In this document: piece after piece, positions 48,606-59,921 of the stretch
Numbering within the stretch: the stretch's first letter is position 1
Layout of the letters: every line of letters starts with the position of its first letter
Assembly: GCF_032362555.1 (NCBI RefSeq)
Contig: NC_083514.1
Coordinates: 5,565,001 to 5,629,000 of the forward strand
DNA: 64,000 nucleotides
Direction: 5' to 3'
Source: Amyelois transitella
Lineage: Eukaryota > Arthropoda > Insecta > Lepidoptera > Pyralidae
The notes under the pieces: model-generated
Told to the model about the DNA's origin: nothing
Seen by the model: the letters and a program-made list of their open reading frames with translations, nothing else
The model's database searches: none
Position numbers and translations under genes: made by a program

Positions 48606-48751
48606 CAGAAACAATAGTTACAATACTTCAATGCCATGTTCAACTGGTTTAGATTCGGAGATAGTAAGTTTTTTGTTTAGGAGATTGCTTGTCCCTTGCT
48701 TGGTAAGAATCCCAAATCTAAATGAATGACTTTAATAAACTGCGAAGGGTG

Positions 48752-48836
48752 AAGTGAAATAAGTATGCAGGAATCGTGGCAAGTGTAAATGTATGGTCTC
48801 TGAGTACACCTATGGGAAAAGGATGTGATGTTATAT
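48752..48836 (+). mobile_element. LINE 3'-end fragment
   Basis: agtatgcaggaatcgtggca and ggaaaaggatgtgatgttat correspond to the last codons and end of the LINE ORF. Confidence 0.65.
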
Positions 48837-50377
48837 CATCATCATCCAAGCGTGTACCCGGTTGCATCTTTAGCGGTATTGTTTATCTAACCTAGGTGAT
48901 TTGGCACGGTCATGACTACGTAATTCAACGTCACAGAACGTCTATGGTCTGACCTCTGTAGCACAAAAAAACAAGACCAGACAGACCCAAGCTTAGGGTA
49001 GGTTATTTTTGTTGTTGCTTAGGAAAGCTTAACTTTGTTTAGTTTCATTTCAAAAGTCATCGCAGGAGACGAATATTGTAGGCGCAGAGACTACATTTTA
49101 AATTTGCCACGATCTTTTCATCTTAAAATTCCTTGGATGGATCATAGGATATAAAAATTTATTAAAAGACCTACACAATTCGTGGCTTTGGGTTTATGCT
49201 CTTGACATTTTGTAGGCGTTTGCATTTATCTGATTTGTTTTCGTATGTATAAGCAGAAGTTAATGGATTATGTTATGAAAAAAAAATCTAAGGCACAGCG
49301 AGATTACCTAAATGCCCCCTCTTTGTTTACTATTGGTCAATTTGGTAATTGAAGGACATCTAAAAATAGATTTTATTGGCGTGAAGAATAAATAAACTTG
49401 TCTAAATAAAATATTTCAATGTTCAGTGACATGTAGTTTGGTGATTAAGTTTTTTGCAGTTTATACTGTGTCAGTTCTGAAATAACCCAGATCTTTTATT
49501 TTTAATAGTTTTCTGGCTGTGCTGTGATACGCTAACTACTTATTTACTACGATGCACTGTTGAAATAATTGACTTCGGGGACAAAGGAAGGAATATATAA
49601 GACAGATGTTATTTTTCAGTATTTTATTGAATACGAAAGTTTCTTACCTCGCAATAAAAATTACTTACATCTATTTGATTTAATATTTAGACTATCTACG
49701 GTATACGGCAATATCAACTGGTTAATTTGATAAAATAATTACTTATCAACAGACAAATAGTCCATCTAGGTATATCAAATTCGAAATGGCGCAAAGAGAT
49801 GATTAGAATTATTTTATATTCCAGCAATTAGATTACACTATGAAATGTGTAATTACGTTGTAAAATGCTTTAAATTCCACTCAGCTTAATGTGATTATAA
49901 GGTACACAACTCTTATTATAATAGTATACATATAACTAGGACTACTTAGTGTAAAAACTTGGAAAGGCACTATACTTGAATAACTAAACAAAAGTATTTA
50001 AACGAAAAATTTACAAGAACGTAGTAGTTATGTTACATCATATCAATGTTTTCAGTAGTATAGTTAATTTCAGTTAAAGTGCTGTAAGTTTCATATTAAA
50101 TGAAGTTGAAATGTTTGTGTTTATGGTGATTTAACATTTTAGACTAAAGTAACAAATTGTTGTTCATAGGATGCAATTTGATTTAAAGAATGATATCCTA
50201 GTTAATAAATTAACATTGATAGTTAATCCTATGTAAAGTTTTTCCTAATAATACTGTTAACAGACTGTCAAAGAACAAACACCGAATCGGTCTACACTTG
50301 TGTTAATAAATAATAATCATTACTTGGACAACACTAATTGTCCCAAAAGTATTTTTAAATTTAAGACGATTCACAGC

Positions 50378-50464
50378 TCATCTTGCAGCAGGGCTGCGGA
50401 AGGGCGCGCCGGACCTGGGCTCACGCGGCATCACCTCAATCTTGGTCCTCGTTGAAGACATCAT
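50378..50464 (-). other. GC3-rich 28-codon frame downstream of the Ser/Arg gene
   Basis: Minus strand MMSSTRTKIEVMPREP... to TGA. Most third codon positions are G or C in an otherwise AT-rich area, so it looks like part of a coding exon. It lies 147 bp past the stop at 50,611 and could be a last exon of an alternative splice form (donor gtacgt inside the upstream gene) or a separate microprotein. The acceptor is poor. Confidence 0.25.
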
Positions 50465-50610
50465 TACTTCGACTCAGTCGCCCTGGTTTCAGCAATTTTA
50501 TCTACTGATATGATGAGAACATATCTCTCTAGTGCTTCTTATACTATTCGTAATTCTTAACCAGTCTTTAAATTCCGCCCGTGATCGTTCCGAAAGACGC
50601 AGTAGTTTGC

Positions 50611-51195
50611 TTATCGGTTGAGGCCCAATGAAGAACAGCATACTGTGTGACGTGGTACTCTCTGCGTTGGCAGACCGGAAAGGCCACGTACGTATGTGTA
50701 AGTAACTGGAGGACGAAGAATTCTCTTGGGCTGAGCCTGTTTCTTTGGTTGGCGTGCACGTTCTGTCGGTGAACAGGATTGAGAACGCGAAGTTAGGTTC
50801 AGGCTTTGGAACACTCTTCTCAAGGAAACAGTAGAACGATGGCGGCGATGGTTGTCGGAGCCGTCGCTACTAGAATCGCTAGCTGAGCACGATGACCGGT
50901 CATCAGATCTTCCTTGTTCACAGGATACACTGTCACTGCTGCTCGAGCTGCCCAGAGAATCTACATCGGTTCCGCGTCTTGACAATTTTCTGCTCAAGGC
51001 TTTAAGAAGCCTTCCACCACGCGGCGCAGCAATAGGTTCCGTGATTTCCTCCATTGGTGGGCACACAACAATCTTCGGCGTGTTGGATTCGCGACGAGAG
51101 TTAGTCTTTGAGCCTCGCTGTCGTACACCGTTGACGGGCAGATCACCGCTGAACTTTTCACTTGCCACAAAGTCGACGCCTAGTATATTTTTCAT
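50611..51195 (-). CDS. Small Ser/Arg-rich basic protein (194 aa), function unknown
   Basis: Single coding exon from MKNILGVDFVASEKF to a TAA stop. Residues near 60-75 (GGRLLKALSRKLSRRG) are strongly basic. Residues about 78-115 are a Ser/Asp tract (SLGSSSSSDSVSCEQ, SSCSASDSSSDGS). Then comes a second basic segment (NHRRHRSTVSLRRVFQSLN) and PKRILRPPVTYTY. There is no signal peptide or membrane segment; the composition suggests an intrinsically disordered, phosphorylatable nuclear or cytosolic protein. Codon choice is more GC-rich than the flanks, supporting real coding. A TATA box and initiator-like start lie about 170-205 bp upstream. I do not recognise the family. A further 28-codon frame downstream leaves the C-terminus uncertain if splicing occurs. 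Confidence 0.75.
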   Translation of the reverse strand: MKNILGVDFVASEKFSGDLPVNGVRQRGSKTNSRRESNTPKIVVCPPMEEITEPIAAPRGGRLLKALSRKLSRRGTDVDSLGSSSSSDSVSCEQGRSDDRSSCSASDSSSDGSDNHRRHRSTVSLRRVFQSLNLTSRSQSCSPTERARQPKKQAQPKRILRPPVTYTYVRGLSGLPTQRVPRHTVCCSSLGLNR

Positions 51196-51390
51196 AAGTC
51201 CGTCAGTAATATTACTTTCGATATTCGAAACAGCCGAAACTTCGGCGAACTTGCGTGAAGATTCTGATTTAAGATGACTTTTTTTATTTTTGTAAACTTT
51301 CCCGCAGATCGTGTGTTATTTTGATTAGAGAGGAGAAAGATCGCTTCACAAGGTGTGTTACGAACTGGTGTTGGGCGGGCGGCGGTGGGC

Positions 51391-51399
51391 TTTATAAAG
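51391..51399 (-). promoter_or_regulatory. TATA box of the Ser/Arg-rich gene
   Basis: CTTTATAAA on the minus strand, about 30 nt before an initiator-like CCAGTTC (start near 51,365). This leaves a leader of about 170 nt before the ATG at 51,195. Confidence 0.6.
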
Positions 51400-54300
51400 G
51401 ATATCTAGCACATGCGCATTACGGACGGAGGCTGTTCATGCATCGGTACACGTAGGTTCATAGTTGCAGGCTTGTAGTCGCCAGGATACTGCCCCTCTCC
51501 CATATGATTAGTTAGTCGGAATGATATAATGTCAAGATCATCTTATAAGAATATATTTTTAAAACGTATTCTTGAATACGATTGACTTATGGAAAAATGT
51601 TTATTTTGGGTGGTTAATATGATTTGCTTCATTTTAATTGATCTTTGTTTTAACTTAGAAGACTCTGAACACAATTCCGGAAAAGGCAGGAGGAACAAAT
51701 GAACCCAACCCAGTTTGGATTAGGTTTTACACATTCATTTGCCTAAACATGTAGACAACCCAAATTGTACCGATGTTTTTCATCACAGTTCATGATTTAG
51801 ATTAGTATTGTCACATGTCTATGTTTCTGATATATCTCTGCACTGACATTTTACAAATAGATTTATTGTACAAATGCAATTTTACTTCCAGATGCGTACA
51901 AGTAACGCAGAGTATCAATCTTATATAATTCACGACTAATAAAATATTTCTGTTAGAGTTCAGCTTTGTGTAATCTTATGAAGTTTCTTAATGGATTCAA
52001 AGTGTGACCAAACACACGTGACGTGCACGGCGCATGTTTTTTGTTTTTGGTTTCTGTCACAAATAACGTGAAGCATAGGAGAAACATCTCAATTTTAACT
52101 TTGGCGTTGCAGTAGACATTTCGTTGTATGTCAATGTTTCTCTTCTGATTCAATCAAAATGTCAAAGTTTTCTCTTAGGTAGCTTCTTGAATATTTCATA
52201 TTCTGTTTTATTTCAGCAAAACATTTTTGTCGCTTACTTTACTTAAAATTATTTTTTTTATTATAGAAGAAGAAAAACTGATTTCAGTTTTTCCATGAAG
52301 GCAGTGATGACGACGGACGCGGTAACACGTGACGGAAATATTTTCTAGTTGTATTCACGCAACATTTGGTAATAGACATTTTAGATAATTAATATTTATT
52401 CAATATAGATGAAAGAGTTAAAAGATTTGTATGCTTGTTTTTTTGTAACCAATTTACTTAAAAACTTCAAAGTTGATTTTGATGATATTTGGCACAATAT
52501 GAATAAACTCAACAATTATATAACCGATTTGAGGACATTAATCGCGGAGACAGACAAAACATATAGGTGAACTTTTATTACTTAAAGGCTATTTTATATT
52601 TCTATCTTCAGAAAGCTATAAGAAATAATTTAATAATATTATTATAACTGAACGGAATTCTATTTGTTTAATGGCCACTTACAATTCTTACATTTCGCTA
52701 GTCATATCCTCTCGTGGCACGTTTCTGTAAATTGAAATTTACTTCTAAGGATTCCGAATGTTCTAACATCCGACCACAGCCACCTGTCGACAATCATCAC
52801 ATTATTAACCACTTAAAAAAATTAGTTCCTTATTGTCGGGATCTAAAGCGCAGAGGTTATGTGCTTGTTGTTGAAATACAAGGTCCTAGTTTCGATAAAA
52901 AGCCAAACTTTCTGATTAATGTGTCTAGGATGTTAATCTTTTAAATATATCAAAGACAATATGTTATCATTCATTAGAATTGGATCGAGCTCTGGAAGTT
53001 AAAAGTAACGCATATTTATATCTTCCGGGGCTGCACTGTGTGGATTTTTTTAGGGTCTTTCTTACCGGATGCTTTCGTCATAATATTCTGTAAGCTTAAT
53101 TTCGCAGAAATTCATTCGGTTATTTTAGCTGAGCTTTAATATAATACTATACACTGCTTGGATGTACAGGTTTCCTCATGATGTTTTCCCTATGATAGGT
53201 TGGTTAGGTTTATCTGTCCTTGAATATACTATTTAATTCAGAAAAGAGTCATTCATACAGATTATTCACCGTCATTGTCTTATGACTAATATCGTTCATA
53301 ACCTGATAATTAGATAGACATTGTGTAACAGAATCGATGTCGGCTCGATGCCTGTTTATCAATATAAACAGTTGCATAACCTATACCATAATAAGCAGCC
53401 GAATTTAAGCATAATACAATTCTACTTCGATCATTGTTGGATACCCATAATTACGTAGTTCATTAGTTTGCCAAAATAGATTCCGGAGAGTTGAAAGTTG
53501 ATTAATTAGTGAACAGCGTAATTTTAAAGCTGGAGTTGCGTTACGAATGTAATCTCTCATATTATGTGATAGTATTAGGCTGATGTTGCTATCAGGCAGT
53601 CATCCTCAAAGACTTTGCCAATTTTTATGTAATTATATACATGCTCATAAGTGGGTCGCGAATTTTAAAGTAAACAGCTATGAATTCAATAAGTTATTTT
53701 GTAAGAAAAGAGTTATTGTAAACTATTATTGTCATACGTAATGTAACTTATAAGTGAAAAACTGTACAATGACATTTAAAAGTAATTTTAGACGTCAAAA
53801 TATGTATAATTGACCTTATTACGAAATTGAGAAATAAAGAAACTCGAAACACCGCCAAGCGTAACATTAGGCGCGGACTGAATGTATAATTACTTAAATA
53901 CATAGTCCCCAGAATAGACGCCACTGGGACAAGCCAGGGGGGTGGTGCAGAGTGCATCTACCTTTTGTAGTATCTGTATCATTCTCCAAACATGACGAGT
54001 AACATCATTATTCCAAAGATGACGGACGTCGCTGCAGCCGAGGATTGGGCTATTTTAGAACCATTGTTCGCAATTGCATGTTTAGCGACTGCGCATATTG
54101 ATGCTCTTGCTTAATGTTTACCAGTGCTGGTCACTAATCAACATTGACATTTTTTTATAAGAGAAGCACAAATTTCATCACCTGAATTTACTCCCTCTGT
54201 GATCTATACTTATATGCAAACAAAAATTATACCAACCTTAAAAACCTTTAAACGGATTGGTATATTTTTTGTTTTACAAAATTATTGTAGAGAAATTTAC

Positions 54301-55657
54301 TAATATACAGGGTTTTAATAATATTAGGTACAAGAATAATCTGAACATTTAAGGGTAGGCTCATTTTTTTTCTGTGTTAAATACCCGTAACCTTTATTAA
54401 CGTACTCATGAGAAATTGTGATTTCTTGTCAGATTTTTAAATTGGCTAAATCTATACATCTTGTTTCTACACGAATATTTAACTTCATTGTACAAGATGA
54501 TGTAAAAAAAAATATTCTCCCTTAACCCCGTGTTTTAGCAAAAATCTTCCACTTTCCCACAAACCACTGTACATAATGCGACAATTTGGAAGAATATAAA
54601 ATTTTGTCGATCGATATAAGTAATTCAACGAAATGGATTTTTAGTAAGTCAGTTTTTAAATGTCCGTAAATTGATTTTCATCTATAATTATAGATTTCTA
54701 TTAAAGAATTTTAAGCGCGCAATTCGCACGTAGTTCTTATTTGAGTCCCAAACTCATTGGAAACTTAGTTTCAGTTAACTTATTTATGTTATGTTTAGCT
54801 ATTTCGGGAAATAAACGGTCTATAATTATTCAGTAATAAACAACTGGCTCCAATTTGTATAAGGTGTATATATGAGATCGTACATGCTTTTAAAGAACAT
54901 AATGAAAATCAATGTTCTCTGTGCAATATTATCACAAAGTTGATACTATCGCTGCAACATACGTTTAAACAGACCTTCCAGATGTATGTACCTACTTGTT
55001 GTATGTTTATGGCACCCGAGTAGGTACATATATAGCATTTAATATATCCATTTATTGTATAGCCGTTTGTTTTTCAGGAAAACTTTCCGACCTGTGTAAT
55101 TTACAATTTACAAAACATACGATGCAGAAGTTAACAACAACGTGTAAATAGAAACTTTCACATTTATTTTTTAAAGGATACTTTTTGCAGATCTAGTCCC
55201 TCAAATTTTTCTTGAAATGTACAAACCAAAAATGAAAGTATTATTTGAAATTTGTTTATGGACAAATAAATACCTACAAATGATTATCAATATAATAAAA
55301 AACTTCCCTTTATTATTGCAAGCAGCCTTCAAAAACCCCGTAAAAATGTACTTCCATTGTCCATTATTTTTTGTAGTCTTGAAATGGACAATTACTTATG
55401 TAAAGCAGGGGCGGGGCAGCTAATCGAATGTCAATACTTATGAATAAATTAGTGTCAGTCATCTTTTGCTCTATTTTTTGTCTTGATAATAACTAGACTA
55501 CTAATTAAGGAGGCAACTTAAAGATCACCTGTTTTGGCAATGTATGACTTCATTTTGCGAACAATACAATGGGCTTCCGTACTATACTAAGACTTGTCGT
55601 TAGAATGTCAACATACTGAAATATCATTGTATTTGAAGTTCAAGGCTCGGTTTTGGG
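51400..55657. other. Intergenic, one exon-like frame
   Basis: Mostly AT-rich unique sequence. Only the candidate exon at 52,702-52,944 stands out. Confidence 0.5.
52702..52944 (+). other. Exon-like open frame (orphan exon candidate)
   Basis: A good acceptor (ttcttacatttcgctag, ending 52,701) opens a frame SYPLVARFCKLKFTSKD..., with HHIINHLKKLVPYCRDLK and YVLVVEIQGPSFD, running to TAA at 52,944. Composition looks protein-like, but no start codon or partner exon was found. It could be a relict exon or part of an unseen gene. Confidence 0.22.
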
Positions 55658-55665
55658 TATATATG
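55658..55665 (+). promoter_or_regulatory. TATA box of small secreted gene A
   Basis: TATATATG, 65 bp before the ATG at 55,723. Confidence 0.65.
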
Positions 55666-55722
55666 ACAGTAGGATTCTAGGTCCAGCATACTACTTGTCA
55701 AAGTAATTTGCAATCATCCACA

Positions 55723-56243
55723 ATGTTCTATAAACTGGTAAGTCATAACCAAATTAAATAATATATACGTATTTTATAGGTTAATTTCTAATGGTAAAAA
55801 AGTTTGTGCCAGCTGCTTTCCTTCCCGTGCAAATTGTACAAGTCAATCAACGGAATGGTAGGTAATAAACTTGGGATTCCTTTCCTCTATTGGCGACGGG
55901 CTAGCAACCTACTATTTGAATCTCAATCATATTATTCTGCCCTATAGCTGAACGTGGCCTATTATATTTTCGAGACTGTTGGCTCTGTCTACCCCGTAAG
56001 GAAAAAAAGTGATTATATAAATATATATTTCAGTTCGCCCTGTTCGCTTTGGCGGCTGTAGCCCTAGCGGCTCCCAACCCCAAGCCCGCGCCTGCGCCGG
56101 CGCCCGCGCCCGCCCCGCAGTTCCTGACGTACAGCGCGGGCCTGGACTACGTGTACCCCGGCGCGGCCGTCCCGTCCGTCGTGTCCCCGTACTCCGCTCC
56201 GCTCGCGTACTCCGCCCTGCCCGGTGCCGTCTACTACCGCTGA
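55723..56243 (+). CDS. Small secreted Pro/Ala-rich cuticle-type protein A (74 aa)
   Basis: Exon 1 is five codons (MFYKL, 55,723-55,737, donor gtaagt). Exon 2 is 56,034-56,243 (acceptor atatttcag), joined in phase 0. The product is a signal peptide (FALFALAAVALAAP, cleavage near the Ala-Ala-Pro) followed by an NPKPAPAPAPAPAPQ run and a Tyr/Pro/Ser/Ala tail, LDYVYPGAAVPSVVSPYSAP, ending in VYYR. Such short secreted proteins are typical of insect cuticle or the neuropeptide-like-4 group; there is no Rebers-Riddiford chitin-binding domain. Exon 2 is extremely GC-rich at third positions. The intron carries a SINE whose tail abuts the acceptor. Gene B on the opposite strand has an almost identical exon 2. 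Confidence 0.88.
55862..56012 (+). mobile_element. 5'-truncated SINE in the intron of gene A
   Basis: aataaacttgggattccttt through gctgaacgtggcctattata to ctgtctaccccgtaaggaaa, tail decayed to an AT run that leads straight into the splice acceptor of exon 2. Confidence 0.85.
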
Positions 56244-56303
56244 AAACTGGAAAAGATCCCGTATCTGATATGACCGATGATAAACCGATTGAATTTATGA
56301 GCA

Positions 56304-56309
56304 ATTAAA
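56304..56309 (+). terminator. Polyadenylation signal of gene A
   Basis: ATTAAA variant signal 60 nt after the stop. Genes B and C use the same variant. Confidence 0.5.
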
Positions 56310-57036
56310 CTTTTTTTGGCATATTTTTTTTTATTTCATTCTCTAGTACAAGACCCAGTTTATTCCAAATATAAAATAGGCTGGAATATCGACAGGCAGC
56401 CAAACCCGCAGCATTCTTTATGGGGACTTGTGGTATACTATGAGAGATCTTCCCAGAGTTCCAGCGGAAAGCGGAATAATAGGATTTAGAGGGCTGGCGA
56501 ATACTTTTATTGAAAAGGACTGAACCGGCAAAGTATTCATAGTCCAGTCCAGGAAGGAAAGATGTTAATTTTGGTTGTGGCTAAAACTATCGCCAGAGAG
56601 CGCAGACAACGAACTAAAACTATTATCAAATAAACCAGTATTAGTCACTTATGTTTACGTAGTCTCAGTGGCACCTTCGACCACTGAGCTAAAATTATGA
56701 CGGCTGTTCGATTTGTTTTTTTTTTTAGATAACGAGACATTTTGAATTTTATTTTATGACATTTTCGTCTCTTGCCTCTATCGAACTTATTAGGTATCTA
56801 CCAATGCAGTGGGAAACATGAGTTAACCTCTAGAATTCATAATAAAATCAATCAAAATAGGTCTGAACTAAATAGTGATACTCGTTACTAACAAGCGACC
56901 ACTCAAATCCATTCCGAAAAAGTTTAAGTAATGTTTCCGTAAATGTAAAAATTAATAAAGAAGAATAATTTTTTCATGATGATAACATTACTTGGTTTTT
57001 TCGGAAATTTGAGTGAGTCGCTTACTAAGAATAAAC

Positions 57037-57195
57037 TCATACATACAATATAAACACACATGCAATCACGCCTTATCCCTTGCAGGAAAAACAGAGCCAA
57101 TAGTCTTAAAAAGATTGATAGGTCACTATGGCTTATTCATGAAATTTAGATTCAAATAGTGACAAGTTGCTAGCCTATCGTCATAAAAAGAGCCT
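57037..57195 (-). mobile_element. SINE copy, 5'-truncated
   Basis: Tail catacatacaatataaac, then atcacgccttatcccttgca and agtgacaagttgctagccta; ends at tcataaaaagagcc. Confidence 0.75.
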
Positions 57196-57635
57196 TTCTA
57201 TTGATTAAATAGAATTAATAAATAGATTTCTAAATTATTTATAAATTAACACATAACAAATAACAATAAATAAAACGTATTTCATATGTATGTTCCTTAT
57301 GTTCGTGGTATATTTAAATGTAAAAATAAAATAGTATTTCATCATGTAGTTTTCACAAAAATACAGAAACTACTTATTATAAATATTTTAAACATTGGTA
57401 ATTAAAATTACGATAACGACTAATTGTTTTGTAAAGTCATATATTTTTTAAAAGGTTGGTTCACATATGAGACTTTCTAAAAATTTCTTGTGGTGCTAAT
57501 TCGGTTCAATTACCTATATCAACAAGATTGATTGAGGGAGATTACAATAACTTACAGCAGATAATTCAAAAATATTAAATATTAAACAACTACCAATGGG
57601 GCGCGCGGATTTCACATCTATGACATAATAGTACC

Positions 57636-57888
57636 TACATATGGTCACGTCTATATTCCTTGCGGTAGACAGAGTCAATAGTCTTGAAAGGACTGAATGG
57701 CCACGTTCAGCTATTTGGCTTAAAGATAGAATTGAGATTCAAATAGTGACAGGTTGCTAGCCCTTCGCCTAAAAAAGAATCCCAAGTTTGTTAGCCTATC
57801 CTTTAGTCGCCTTTTACGACATCCATGGGAAAGAGATGGAGTGGTCCTATTCTTTTTTGTATTGGTACTGGGAACCACACGGCATATA
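57636..57888 (-). mobile_element. Full-length SINE with 13-bp target duplication
   Basis: Reverse copy from tacatatggtcacgtctata to gggaaccacacggca. The perfect direct repeat acataatagtacc lies at 57,623-57,635 and 57,889-57,901, proving retroposition and defining the element ends. Confidence 0.93.
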
Positions 57889-58212
57889 ACATAATAGTAC
57901 CAACAAATTTATTGCATATAGTCGAGTAAAATTACCATATAATAAAATTACGACGCCGTACATGTCTATGGGTAGATAGAGCACAGATAAGATTTTTTTT
58001 TTGCGAACAGTTACCTAGGTAGCTTGAAGTTAACGTGCAATGCATACACATTATAATGACGAGTATTATTTGGCATATATATTTTTTCCTACTGCGCAGT
58101 TATTACGGCACAGATGATATAAGAAGTTTACAAAGAATATATTATCGTTAAGAATTTATTATATGTATGTAGCTGTCCCTGGATTATTCTTTAGTTTATT
58201 TTTAAAATAATT

Positions 58213-58333
58213 TATGAACTTGAGATTCTTCTTTTAGGCGATAGGCTGTCACTATTTGAATGGCAATTCCATCATTTAACCTGTCTACTCAGCAAGGGAT
58301 TTAGACGCGATTATATGAATGAATGAATGAATA
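58213..58333 (+). mobile_element. SINE 3' half with GAAT-type tail
   Basis: gagattcttcttttaggcga, tgtctactcagcaagggatt, tail gaatgaatgaatgaat, a variant of the usual TATG tail. Confidence 0.75.
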
Positions 58334-58461
58334 TAATTTTCAAAGTTGATTCAATTCCTACCAATAGTTAATTTTGTTCAAAACATTGATGAAATAATTG
58401 CATCAATAAACAAAAAAACTGCCTGAGATATAATGAAGTGCACATTATTTAGGCGAGCTAG

Positions 58462-58468
58462 TATAAAA
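58462..58468 (+). promoter_or_regulatory. Isolated TATA-like element
   Basis: TATAAAA about 66 bp before an ATG at 58,528, the same spacing as the neighbouring secreted genes, but the frame that follows (MNLICYYDVSIN...) is short and not recognisable. It may be the relic of a lost paralogue. Confidence 0.25.
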
Positions 58469-59082
58469 CGTCCCGTAAAAACGCTATTTAAGTGTGACGC
58501 CACAACTAAGTTTTTGTTCGCTTCATGAACCTTATTTGTTATTATGATGTCTCAATAAATGTAGTTTTATTTTTTTTATTCATCGGCGACATAGTTTTTT
58601 TTTAATTAGATTTATTCAAAGTGGTCTTTCCCATCTTATTTTTAAATGAATATAAAATATACATACATATATAGGGTCAAAATTTAAACTAAAAATTCCC
58701 GTAACGTATTGAATAGGGCCTCCTGGTGGTATTCCTGTTTACATTCTCACATCTCTGTAGAAAGTCCGGGATGCACCTTTGATGTTGATCTTGGCCTGGA
58801 TTGCGTAAGTCAGGTTTTGACACGAAACGATCCTCGTCTTACCTTCGCAAACCACGATGTTTCCATCACCGTAAGTCAGTCTTTGTTGCCATCCCTATAA
58901 AATATTTGAAATCCTTTCCAATTATTGGAAATCCTTTACAATTTTCAAATGTCAGCTTTATCTGTCATTTACAATGTGAACAGAATATTTTGTGTATCAA
59001 TTAATTAGCTATTACTTTTCCAATAAGTTTTACTAGACTTTTTGTGACTAAATAATGAAAAAATATATATGCACATTAAAAT

Positions 59083-59088
59083 TTTAAT
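59083..59088 (-). terminator. Polyadenylation signal of gene B
   Basis: ATTAAA on the minus strand, 58 nt past the stop. Confidence 0.4.
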
Positions 59089-59146
59089 TTCTAGTTATTG
59101 GTAGATACATCATAGTTCGTTGCGGATATTGGTTCTATTTTAGATT

Positions 59147-59859
59147 TCAGCGGTAGTAGACGGCACCGGGAAAGGCGGAGTACGCGAGCGGAGCGGAGTA
59201 CGGGGACACGACGGACGGGACGGCCGCGCCGGGGTACACGTAGTCCAGGCCCGCGCTGTACGTCAGGAACTGCGGGGCGGGCGCGGGCGCCGGCGCAGGC
59301 GCGGGCTTGGGGTTGGGAGCCGCTAGGGCTACAGCCACCAAAGCGAATAGGGCGAACTTAAACAAAAATAAGTAACAATTAATTTTGTAACTATTAGTTT
59401 AACCCATATGCCAAGCCAGTAAAGATGGACAAGTTCTTCTATTTCGTATGTTCTTGACAGAGCGATCGTTTAGATCAATATTAATTATAAGTACTGATCT
59501 AAACGATCACACACTCTCAGTTATCACAAACACAATTGATTATACAAGTGATTAAAAAACTGTGCTAGAGATGCAAGGTTCGCTAATAATCATATTTGTA
59601 TATTTAGTAAGAAATCATTTAAGAAAACAGAACATTTTCTTATGCTCAATACAATTGTTGGGTCAGAACATTATATCGGGATAATTATGGCATAACTTAC
59701 GATATATTTTATGAAAATATGAGAGATTTAATTGCGGAAAAACTATACGCATTTACGTGTGGTTAAGTCGTTTATGATCTTATTGCTGTTAAATGTAGAA
59801 CAGAGAAATAACTTCATCATATTTCAAAATAATTAAGTACTTACGATTTTGGCGAACAT
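59147..59859 (-). CDS. Small secreted Pro/Ala-rich cuticle-type protein B (74 aa)
   Basis: Exon 1 is MFAKI (59,845-59,859, donor gtaagt on the minus strand). Exon 2 is 59,147-59,356, joined in phase 0 after acceptor tttgtttaag. The protein is MFAKI-FALFALVAVALAAPN..., with the same NPKPAPAPAPAPAPQ and VYPGAAVPSVVSPYSAP blocks as gene A and VYYR end. Only four of 210 exon 2 bases differ from gene A, giving two amino-acid changes (Ala/Val in the signal peptide, Leu/Phe near the end). The intron, leader and 3' UTR show no such match. The TATA box and a five-codon first exon are shared architecture. Probable cuticle or extracellular matrix component. Confidence 0.9.
59464..59508. repeat. Perfect hairpin, 14-bp arms, in gene B intron
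   Basis: gatcgtttagatca (59,464-59,477) and its reverse complement (59,495-59,508) around a 17-nt loop. Confidence 0.85.
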
Positions 59860-59912
59860 GTTGCTAGTAAGTACTGACTCTATTGAATCATAGTTGTTAC
59901 TAATATTGTGGA

Positions 59913-59921
59913 CTATATATA
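59913..59921 (-). promoter_or_regulatory. TATA box of gene B
   Basis: TATATATAG on the minus strand, 62 bp before the ATG at 59,859. Confidence 0.6.

Larger units (their letters stand above)
47466..50300. other. Intergenic with SINEs and LINE tail
   Basis: Holds SINEs at 47,735-47,830 and 48,352-48,605 and a LINE tail at 48,752. A 48,840-49,010 segment (cgtgtacccggttgcatctt) resembles another interspersed repeat. The right end may be 3' UTR of the minus-strand gene at 50,611-51,195. Confidence 0.45.
56310..59082. other. Spacer between inverted genes A and B
   Basis: Contains SINEs at 57,037-57,195, 57,636-57,888 and 58,213-58,333, a promoter-like TATAAAA at 58,462, and an interspersed-repeat stretch at about 58,715-58,890 (ggcctcctggtggtattcct, gtcaggttttgacacgaaac). 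No gene seen. Confidence 0.5.

Noticed and set aside
59147-59365. Gene B read as a single exon starting MFKFALF
   Set aside because: That start is a TTG inside the intron end; the spliced MFAKI first exon with TATA box is better supported and matches genes A and C.
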